64,000 nucleotides of DNA from Tamarix chinensis (lineage: Eukaryota; Streptophyta; Magnoliopsida; Caryophyllales; Tamaricaceae). Location: contig CM060171.1 in assembly GCA_030549775.1 (NCBI GenBank), forward strand, positions 2,906,001-2,970,000. Direction: 5' to 3'. A program made the translations under genes and the position numbers. The notes beneath the pieces were generated by a model. That model saw only the letters and a list, made by a program, of their open reading frames with translations. It was not told where the DNA came from and did not search any database. Numbering within the stretch: the first letter of the stretch is position 1; each line of letters starts with the position of its first letter. Positions 37,501 to 48,111 of this stretch are shown one piece after another.

Positions 37501-37559
37501 TGGTATGTTAGAAAGATGTCTGTACAGTTTTACCGTTGTTAGTTAATGAAGAATTGCAG

Positions 37560-39660
37560 TGCCTACATTAAAATTAAATCAAATATTTTAGTTACATAAT
37601 CAAGAATATAGATTAATAAACACAAAATCTCAATATTGTGAGTACTCACTATAATAATGTCGAAATCCAAATAAGAAACTATGTACCAACTTACCTGCAG
37701 AAACATGATATATATATCATAATAGGAACATATATATGTATTGAAAACAACATAGCAAGTAGAAGAAAAAGGAATAATTAAATTTTAATACTTATTCTTT
37801 TTCCAAAACCATACAATTAATAAGCAGAAATAAAACTAATTTAGTATTATATTATAACTACGTCATCAAAGCATGGACAAACAAATTAATAATTAGAAGG
37901 TCAAATAAATTCAAACACCCAATCATCTCTGAGATCTGTTTGTTTCCATATTAAACCAACATATGGGATCTGAAACATAAAAAGTAAAAATTTGACTATT
38001 ATTGAAATTATTACAGAACTAAAAATATGTCAGCCATAAGCCACAATACTAAAACAAAAAAACTATTCACCTAATATCTAATGGCAGAGACAAACTAATG
38101 ACAGCAGATACTAAAAACAGAACCTGATGGGATTGAACATAAGGAAAAAAAAAGACTGAAAAATAAGTTTGAATATCCATATTTTTGTCATTTGTCTCTG
38201 TTGACTTTCATTAAGTTTTGAAAGCAACAGATCATATGTAAAGAGAGCAGCATATGATAAGTTGACTAATTAATTAAAAAAAACTTTATCAACAAGGAAA
38301 ATGATTAATAATTTTACAAAAAATGATATTTCTAGCAATGTTAGCCAATTTGATCTTGCATCAGTGCCTTTGCTTCTGAAAGCAACAGATCTAAAATAGA
38401 GAACATATGGGATAGAACATCAAACTGAAAAAAAATCACTGACAGATCTGTATTGCTTTTACATACAAAAGGTGAAAAAAGAGAAGCAGTTTATTTCAAA
38501 AAACATTAATCAACAATTGTTAGAAATATGAAAATGAGTTTGAATACCATGATTTTTTGGCTTCGTATGTGTCCACTTTCAATCTCTTTTGAAAGCAACG
38601 GATAAAATTGCAGAGAGTATCAGAAGGATTTTTACTTAAGAATTAAAAAAAAATCTTCCTCAACAAAAAAAAACTTCAAATCTGTGTTAGTAATAGAAAT
38701 GATATCAACTTTAGCCTATTTTATCTTAGAATTGTGTTTTCGCTTTCGAATGTAACAGATCTGAAATAGAGAACAAATGGGACTCAACGTAAAACGATGG
38801 ATCTTTGTTGCTTTTGCATACAAAAGATGAAAAAATAGATGCAAGTTATTTAACAAAAAAAAAATCAACAAGTCTAAAAAATACAAATATGAGTTCGAAT
38901 ACCCAGATTTGTCTGCTTTGTTTGTGTCAACTTTCAAAAACTTTCGAAAGCGACATATAAAATTGCAGAGAGAAACAGAAGGAATTATACTTAAGAATTA
39001 CGAAAAAATCATCTTCAACGTTACCATATTTTATCTTAGATCTGTGTCTTGTTTTCGAAAGCAACATATCTGAAATAGATACCCATATTTAAGTCAACAT
39101 AAAAGATAAACAAATAAATAGCAATATACGTTCAAAAAAATTTGCAAAAATTAAGAAATTACCTAAAATACCTAAATTTCTCTATATTGTGTGTTCTCTT
39201 TCGAAAGCAAAAGAACGATACAACACAAGAAGAAAACCATATGGGTATTTTAGGAGCAGTAAACCACGTAATATGCACCCAGTAGATCTTAACTAAAAAT
39301 AAGAAAATTTTGAAATCTGTACACATAAACCCACAACATCAAACAGAAATCATTCTGAGTATATAGTATAACCGACAAAAAAAAAATCAAAAGTTGCACA
39401 CTTTTGATTCGGCTTTTCTATAATACATAGAAATCACAGATCTAATCTTCGCAAACTAATTTTTTTTCGAAACATCATAAAACTGGAATGGAAATAAAAG
39501 TACAAAATTAGAAGGGAAATCATAGGAAATACAGATCAGGAGTGTAAGTTTTGAAATTTTCTTTCTTCATGAAAGATACAGATATATCGGATAGATTGAA
39601 GATAGGAGAGAGGAGAGAGGAGAGAGCCGCGCAGTAGGGGTGGGTTGGAGAATTCTCTAG
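37560..39660. repeat. Dispersed ~300-375-bp repeats and a GA-rich segment
   Basis: Degenerate copies of a unit with GAAAGCAACAGATCTGAAATAGAGAAC occur near 38375, 38750 and 39055, and a companion word TATAAAATTGCAGAGAG near 38600 and 38955. Near 39597-39630 a GAGAGAGGAGAGAGG tract is followed by CGCGCAGTAGGGGTGGG and AGAAACCCTACC. On the minus strand this looks like the leader of a gene, but no coding exons follow. Confidence 0.6.
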
Positions 39661-40006
39661 AAACCCTACCTGCTTTTAGTATTTGAAGAAATAAAGTTAG
39701 GAAAGGAACAATGTAGATTACAATAGCATTAAACGGGTGGTTAGGATTGGGTTATGAAGCTATGGTTTCATTTCTCCGTCATGACATTGGAGAAAATGCA
39801 ACGGTAATAGGCAATGAAATGAAAGGGAGGGTGGGGATTAAATAAGTAAGGTGGCCGGTTAGGATTTACTAAGTAAAAGTGGACGACCATATTAAAGAGG
39901 CTTATATTATCCTTAACATAATTCTTTTATTTGTTTTGATCCTTATAAACAAATGTTTGAGATGCCTAAATTTTGCATATTCGGTGCTTATAACTTCATA
40001 ATTAAT

Positions 40007-42290
40007 TAATACATGCATACTTGAGAATAAAATAATATTATGAAATTTTACTTAAAAATATCTATTCACATTAATTTTTTGAAATGAAAAAATTATATAA
40101 TGATTTAAATAAATATAAAATTCCTACTTAAAATTGGGAATTTTTTTTATGAAAGTATAACTATTTGAATATAGTTTCATAATATTATTCTAAACTATTT
40201 AATTGGTTATAAAGTATACTAATCTATTTTAGGAAGACTAAATTGTTATTTTGTTTACAATATAAATCAAAAATATATTGTTGTTGATCAATTACTACTA
40301 GACTTAAAAAAAATGTTCTTAGGAAAACACTAAAAAATCCTATTAAATATTAGGAGATATCATAATTAATTAATACATACATAATTAACAATAAAATAAA
40401 ATTTTTAAATTCTTTTAAAAAATATATATTCACATTAATTTTTGTAATGAAAAAATTATATAATGATTTAAACAAATATAAACTTCCTACTTAAAATTGT
40501 GAAATTTTGTTTTTATGAAAGTATAACTATTTGAATATAGTTGCGTAATATTAGTATTAAATATGTAATTGGTTATAAAGTATATTAATTTAGTTTAAGA
40601 AGACTAAATTTTTATTATTGTTTACACTATAAATTAAAAACATATTGTTGTTGATCAATTACTACGAGACTTTAAAAAAATTGTTCTTAGGGAAACACTA
40701 AAAATCCTATTAATTATTAGGAGATATCATAATGAATTAATACATACATAATTGACAATAAAATAATATTCTAAAATTTTATTTAAAAATATATATTCAC
40801 ATTAATTTTTTGAAATGAAAAAATTTTATAATGATTCAAACAAATATAAACTTCCTACTTAAAATTGGAAATTTTTGTTTTTATGAAAGTATAACTATTT
40901 TAATATAGTTGGTTAATATTAGTATGAAATATTTAATTGATTATAAAGTATATTAATCTATTTTAAGAAGAATAAATTGTCATTATTGTTTACAATATAA
41001 ATTAAAAACATATTGGTGTTGATCAATTACTACGAGACTTAAAAAAAATGTTCTTAAGAAAGCACTAAAAAATCCTATTAAATATTAGGAGATATCACAA
41101 TGAATTAATACATACATAATTGAAAATAAATTAATATTCTCAAAATTTTTTAAAACATATATATTGACATTAAATTTTGAAATGAACAAATTATATAATG
41201 ATTTAAACAAATATAAACTTCCTACTTAAAAATGGAAAATTTTGTTTTTATGAAAGTATAACTATTTGAATATAGTTGCATAATATTAGTATGAAATATT
41301 TAATTGGTTATAAAGTATATTAATATATTTTAAGAAGACTAAATAGTTATTATTGTTTACATTATAAATTAAGAACAGATTGTTGTTGATCAATTACTAC
41401 GATAGTTAAAACAAATCTTAGGGAAACACTAAAAATTCCTATTAAATATTAGAAGATATCATAATTAATTAATAAATACATAATTGACAATAAAATAATA
41501 TTCTTAAAATTTTTAAAAATATATACATTCACATTAATGTTTTGAATTGAAAAAATTATATAATGATTTAAACAAATATAAACTTCCTACTTCAAATTGT
41601 GAAATTTTGTTTTTATAAAAGTATAACTATTTGAATATAGTTGTGTAATATTAGTATGAAATATTTAATTGGTTATAAAGTATATTAATTTATTTTAAGA
41701 ACAATAAATTGTTATTATTTTTTACATTATAAATTAAAAACATATTATTGTTGATCAATTACTACGAGACTTCAAAAAAATGTTCTTAGGGAAACACTAA
41801 AAAATCATATTAAATATTAGGAGATATCATACTAAATTAATACCTACATAATTGAAAATAAAATAATATTCTTAATTTAAAAAAAATATATATTGACATC
41901 AATTTTTTGAAATGAAAAAATTATATAATGATTTAAACAAATATAAACTTCCTACTTAAAATTGGAAAATTTTGTTTTTATGAACGTATAACTATTTGAA
42001 TATAGTTGCATAATATTAGTATGAAATATTTAATTTGTTATAAAGTATATTAATCTATTTTAAGAAGACTAAATTGTTATTATTGTTTACATTACAAATT
42101 AAGAACATATAGTTGTTGATCAATTACTACGATACTTAAAAAAAGTGTTATTAGGGAAGCACTAAAAAGTCCTATTAAATATTAGGAGATATCATAATTA
42201 ATTAATACATACATAATTGACAATAAAATAATATTCTTTAAATTTAAAAAAAATATATATATTTACATTAATTTTTTGAATTGAAAAATG
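40007..42290. repeat. 365-bp tandem repeat, ~6.2 copies, abutting the Helitron gene
   Basis: Units begin AATACATACATAATTGA-like at about 40007, 40372, 40739, 41107, 41470, 41838 and 42202 (spacing 363-368). Each has AAACTTCCTACTTAAAATTG, TTGTTGATCAATTACTACGAGAC and TATTAGGAGATATCATAATTAATT. The seventh copy breaks off at about 42285, just before the first Helitron exon. Divergence between copies is moderate. Confidence 0.93.
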
Positions 42291-42321
42291 ATTGGTACAA
42301 TTGTTAATTTTTTTTATGCAG

Positions 42322-45300
42322 GTAATTTAAATATGATTGGTACAAAATCAATCCTAGATGAAGATACATATACAAAATATGTGTTCAACCCTTTTGAAAT
42401 TCAAGGATTGTTATCTCCTCTTAGTGACATCACAAATGGTAATAAGTTGTTTACATTTATATATGTCAATTTCAAAATCATGTATATAGTATTCAATTAT
42501 ATTAATTATTTATTTATTCCTTTTCTTACAGCTTGCACTCCTCCAAACTCTATTTATAAACTAAACTATGATGATGATCAAATGAAATGGTTGTCAAATA
42601 TTGGGCCTTCAAATACTGCAACCAATATATTATCAACATGCCCTGCATCAAATCAAAGTGGTATTGTGAATTTATCAGAATCATCAAAAATGGAAAACTT
42701 TTCTATCTATTCTAAGAAGAATTATGGTGCCTCTATCGTAGGGCAACAATTTGAATTCGATGAAGGTTAGCATTCTCATTTTCCAACATGTATAAACATT
42801 TATTATTAATAATATTTTATAAGTTTATAATTATTTTCCTTAGGTTGTAATTGTTATTTATATATCTATCGTAATTTATGTGTCAACAGATAATGAAACA
42901 GAAGAGAATAGTGGAACCTTATTATCTGGTATGCACTGATTAATATATTTTATATATGCATATGGAATATTAAATTTCTCGAAATGTCTCATATTAATTT
43001 GTTTATAATATATTAAACATAATAGGACAACAACATAATTTTTTCAATGTCTGATACTTTATGTCTTCATAGATGTTGAAATAGAACAAAATAGTGGAAC
43101 ACCATCCAGTATACAACTAGAAATGTATTTGTACATACAAATTTGTTAATAAATCTTTTCAAATGTCTTATATTAATTTTATGATATGTGTAGATTATTT
43201 TGATATTGAAGATGTAATATACACATGTGGATTTTGTAATTCTTTTTTCTGGTATGAGGAAAGAATGTGTAAAAGTCGCTTATCTTGAAACCCAAAATAT
43301 TCTTTATGTTTTATGCAAGGCAAAGTTCAACTCTCGCCAATGAGAAATCCTCCTTAAGTATTACATGAACTGTTATATTTACATAATGATAGAAGCAAAC
43401 ACTTTCTCCAGAATATTCGGTCATACAATAACATGTTATGTTTCACTTCGATTGGAGGAAAAGTTGATAGGAGCTTGAACAATGATAGATCTCCTCCAAT
43501 ATTTAGACTACATGGTCAAAATTATCATCTTATGGGAAGGTTATTGCCAAATGAAGGTTCGGTGCCTAAATTTGCACAACTATACATTTACGACACTGAT
43601 AATGAAGTTGAAAATAGAGTTCATTCTGTTAGGTGAGTTACTTAACAAGTTGTGGTAATTATTGAGTTATTTTATCATTTTTTAAGTAATTTCTTCTAAT
43701 TCCTTATTCCAACTGTATTGGCTATAGGGAAAGTGAAACCTTGAACAACCTTCGTATATCTATTGTTTATGATTTGAAGACAATGCTTGATGAGAATAAT
43801 GTGTTGGTTAAATCATTCGGAATGGTCAGAGAAAAGATTGAAAAGGATAGTTGTTTAGATGTAAAGTTGAAGTTGATTGGTAGGAGGAATGAGGATGAAA
43901 GAAGGTATAATCTACCTACGGCTTCAGAAATTGCTGGATTTATTGTTGGGGAATTTGATGCATCATTAGGAGATAGGGATATCTTGGTCGAAACTAAAAC
44001 AAGAATGCTGAAATGCATTAACCAACTCCATGCTTCATATCTTGGATTACAATATCCTATATTGTTTCCTTACGGAGAAGATGGCTATAGAGAAGACATT
44101 TCGTTAATGTTGAATGGGGAAATAAAGCATGGTGGCCGGAAGTACGTAAGTTTAACAGAGTATTTTTTCGCATCGTTTGCATGAAAGGAATTCAGAGTTA
44201 TCAATTATATTGTCTCCCATGAGACTACTTCAACAATTTGTTGTTGACGCATACACTATGGTTGAATCTTCAAGATTAACTTACATTAAGTTACATCAAA
44301 AAAATTTGTGGTGTGAATTATATAGCAGACTAACAGATGCAATTTTAAGGGGTGAGACCGATCCATCAACGCAAGAAAAACGAGTTATATTACCATCATC
44401 ATTCACAAGTGGTGCTCGATATATGATTCAAAACTATCAAGACGCCATGGCAATTTGTAGATGGGTTGGCTATCCAGACATTTTTATTACATTTACTTGT
44501 AATCCCAAATGGCTAGAAATAGTTCGTTTTGTTGAAAAAAGAAGCCTCAAAGCCGATGATCGTCCGGATATTATTTGTTGTGTTTTTAAAATAAAGTTGG
44601 ATTATCTCATTAAAGATCTTCGCAGTAACAAGATCTTTGGAACGGTTAAATCAAGTACTATTTCATAGTTACACACACACACACACACACATATATATTA
44701 TATTTAGCATATATTCTTACTATAATTGGTTATAAACCTTTATTTTAATTCAATTGCAGTTATATTGACTATTGAGTTCTAGAAGCCTGGGTTGCCACAT
44801 GCACATACATTGTTATTTCTTGTAGCAAAAGACAAGTATCCAACATAAAACGATATAGACAAAATTATTTCAGCCAAAATTCCAGATAAAAACATTGATT
44901 CTGTGTATTATACAACAGTTCAAGAATTTATGGTACATGGACCATGTGGTGTTGCTGCTAAGAGCTCCCCTTGCATGTCTGCTGGCCGTTGTACAAAGCA
45001 TTTTCCTAAAAAGTTTGTTGAATCAACAATTATTGATGATGATGGATATCCTATCTACAGAAGAAGAGATAACGAGCGAATAATGGAGAAGAACGCAGTT
45101 CCTCTTGATAACAGGTTTATTGTTCCTCACAATCGTTATTTGTTACTGAAGTATGGTGCACATTTGAATGTTGAATGGTGTAATCAATCTCGCTCTATCA
45201 AGTATTTATTTAAATATGTCAACAAAGGACACAACCGTGTTACTGCATCTTTTTATGGAAGTACAATGGATGACGAAGTAGCAAAAAAGGTAGACGAAGT

Positions 45301-47735
45301 TCATATGTACTATGATTGTAGGTATATATCATCATGTGAAGCATCATGGAGGTTATTCAAATATGATATTCAATTCAGAGATCCTCAGGTTGAAAGGTTG
45401 GATTTTCATCTTCTAAATCAACAACGTATTATTATTTTTTATTATGATCTGATCGATGATGTTGTTGATCGATTATCTGTTAAGCAAAGTATGTTCTTAG
45501 CTTGGATGAAAGCAAATAAAGACTATCTTGAGGCAAATGAATTAACTTATTCTGAATTCCCTACAAAATTCATTTGGGATAAGCATAATAGAGAATGGTG
45601 ACCAAGACAAAAAAAAGTTATCTATTGGACGAATTTTCTATGTCCCTCCTGGCAGTAGAGAACTCTACTATTTGAGATGTCTTCTTAATACTTTGTGTGG
45701 ACCTACAAGTTATGAAGACATAAGATGCATTAATGGTGAGCAACATTCATCATATCGTGATGCTTGCTATGCCCTAGGTTTATTAGACGATGACAAGGAA
45801 TACATTGATGGTATTATTGAGGCAAGTAATTGGGCTTCTACATCTTCTTTGAGAAAACTATTTGCAACATTATTGACATCTGAATTACTCATTCGACCTG
45901 AAGTTGTTTGGAATCATTATTAGATTTATATAACTGATGATATTTTATACAAACAACGTTTATTATTACAACACGAAGGTAACTTACCTTAGTTATCTTA
46001 TTTTTTTTACATTGTTAAACTACTTATATATTTTTTCCAAACTTATTGAATTTATTTTCAGAACTTCATTTGGAAGATGATAAGATAAAAAATTATGGCT
46101 TGGTAGAGGTCGAAAAGTTGCTACGAAACCGTGGAAGAAGCTTAAGAGAGTTTGAGCCAATACCATTCCCACCATCCGAGGTTTTTTTTTTTTTTTTTTT
46201 TCTGCCGTTGGTAATTCATTGATACGTGAGGAAATGTGTCATGATCGATCAAATTTGTCTCAAGAATTTAATAAAAATCTATATGTTATGACCTCAGAAC
46301 AAAGACATATATACGATGAGAAAATGGAGGCAACAAGGTCAAATACATGTGGATTGTTTTTTGTGTATGGGTATGGAAGTACATGAAAAATGTTTATATG
46401 AAGGACCTTATCAGTCGCTATTAGATGCGCAGGAGATATCGTGTTAAATGTGCCATCAAGTGGAATAACTTCTCTTTTATTACCAGGAGGAAGAACAACT
46501 CATTCTCGATTCAAGATTCCTACAAATCCAACTGAAGATTAAACATGCAACATCAAACAAGGTAGTCCATTTGCTGATTTGATTATAAGATGTAAACTCA
46601 TAATATGGGATGAAGCTCCAAAGATGCACATATATTGCTTTGAAGCTTTAGATAAAACCATGAGAGATATTTTACGTGTTAACAATCAATTTAGTATTGA
46701 CAAGCCATTTGGAGGTAAGACAGTTGTTCTTGGCGGTGATTTTAGACAAATATTACCTGTCATTCCTAAGGGTACTCGACAAGATGTTGTTCATGCAACT
46801 ATCAACTCCTCATACTTTTGGCGACATTGCAAGGTGTTACATTTGACAAAGAATATGAGGTTACGAAATCTTATCTCAGTCGATGAATGTGCCAAGTTGA
46901 AGTAATTTTTTGACTGGATTGCAAGCATTGGAGATGAAACAATTGGAGGTCCTAATGATAGTCATGCAATAATCGAATTTCCAAGTGATCTATTAATAAA
47001 ATATTCAAACGATTAAATTGCAGCTATTGTGAAAAGTACTTATCCAGAGTTCACAAGCAATATCATTGATGATACTTATTTCGATGAAAGATATATCATA
47101 GCATCAACTCTTAATATTGTAGATCCTATCAATGAATACATGTTGTTAATTAAGTCGGCGGAAGAGAAAACATATTTGAGTTCAGATACAACATATAGAT
47201 CTGATTCAAATAATAATTTGTTGCAAGATCTACACATTCCAGAATTTCTAAATAGTCTTAAGTGTTCTGGTGTCCCAAATCATGTCTTGAATTTGAAGAT
47301 TAGTACACTTGTTTTGTTATTGAGGAATATTGATCATTCAGTTGGCTTATACAACAATACTACGATGGTAATCAAAAGGATTGAAGCTCATGTGTTGGAA
47401 GCAAAGATTTTAGGTGGAAATAATTCCAGTGAACGAGTATTGTTACCAAGAATGTCATTAACACCATCTAATCCAAGGCTGCCTTTCAAGTTTAATCGAA
47501 GACAATTTCCACTGATTGTATCACATGCAATGACAATCAACAAAAATCAATGACAACCACTTTATAATGTTAGTATTTTTTTGAAAAAACCTGTATTTAG
47601 TTATGGTCAGTTTTATGTTACCGTCTTTCGAGTTACAAATCGTACATGTTTGAAAATTCTTATATGCGACGATGATGTTGTAGAGAGTAATTCAACAACA
47701 AATGTTGTATTTAAAGAAGTGCTTGAAAAGATATA
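42322..47735 (+). pseudogene. Helitron Rep/helicase (RepHel) protein remnant
   Basis: RepHel proteins nick and unwind DNA for rolling-circle transposition. After an acceptor TTATGCAG the first exon holds ATG 42333. Early exons are 42322-42438, 42532-42765 and 42890-42928; main coding blocks lie at 43210-43635, 43730-44670, 44760-45923, 46060-47560 and 47570-47735. The Rep nuclease has the HUH motif LPHAHTLLF at 44792-44818 and the two tyrosines of KYLFKYVNK (codons 45203 and 45215). The PIF1-type helicase has its Walker A region near 46370 (YGYGST, then TGA), Walker B IWDEAP near 46594, GDFRQILPV near 46735 and NMR near 46854. In-frame stops or shifts occur at about 43286, 44182, 44780, 45599, 46384, 46540, 46903, 47014 and 47551. 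A 20-base T run (46182-46201) also interrupts coding. The protein is dead. Confidence 0.92.
46182..46201. repeat. Poly-T run inside Helitron coding sequence
   Basis: Twenty consecutive T residues follow FPPSEV codons and separate them from downstream helicase codons. It is probably an expanded short T tract. Confidence 0.9.
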
Positions 47736-47760
47736 ATTATAAAAATTATTTGATTAGTTA

Positions 47761-48111
47761 TTCTTCAATATCTATATTTTATTTCAATTTGTTTACAATT
47801 AATGTCTTTTTATAAACTAATTATATAATACTTATTTATCCTAAAGATTTCTTTACCAAATGTTATTTATAAATAGGAGTATTCATATGTTCGAATCCTC
47901 ACAAGTGCCAAATCTAGTTGGTAGAAATCGATATCTTTAAATCTTATTTTAATTTCCACTCTTTTAAAATAAACAATAACATATTTAAATACTTTTCTAA
48001 ATTTTTATTCCTCCTATCTTAATCCCATCAACCTATTGCATAATTGGACTTACCGGGCTACCCCCTCTCCAAAGGGTCCTCGCCTCTGTAGATTTCCGAG
48101 TTCTCTTGGCC
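47761..48111 (+). promoter_or_regulatory. Spacer and presumed promoter of the kanadaptin-like gene
   Basis: Only about 350 bp separate the last Helitron codon from the ATG at 48112. The upstream part is AT-rich (possible Helitron tail, including the palindrome TATTTATAAATA near 47865). The last 100 bp are CT-rich, as in a plant 5' UTR. No TATA box assigned. Confidence 0.4.

Larger units (their letters stand above)
34700..47760 (+). mobile_element. Large decayed Helitron (rolling-circle transposon), boundaries approximate
   Basis: The 3' half codes a Rep/helicase remnant (42322-47735). The 5' half (34.7-42.3 kb) is AT-rich and packed with four tandem-repeat families, the last of which runs directly into the first coding exon. 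I assign the whole block to one element because no LTR or TIR element border is visible between the repeats and the coding part; this is inference. Helitrons end in 5'-TC and CTRR-3' after a hairpin and leave no duplication. No convincing termini were found, so both ends are approximate. The true 5' end could be anywhere from 34.65 to 40 kb. Confidence 0.6.

Noticed and set aside
39975..39985. TATTC after a CA near 39980, considered as right target duplication of the element starting at 31332
   Set aside because: A 5-mer after CA is expected by chance, and the preceding bases do not match the left terminus inverted.
47880..47935. GTTCGAATCC near 47892 considered as tRNA or SINE B box; CTAG near 47915 considered as Helitron 3' end
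   Set aside because: No A box at proper distance and no cloverleaf; no hairpin 10-12 bases before CTAG, so neither call is supported.
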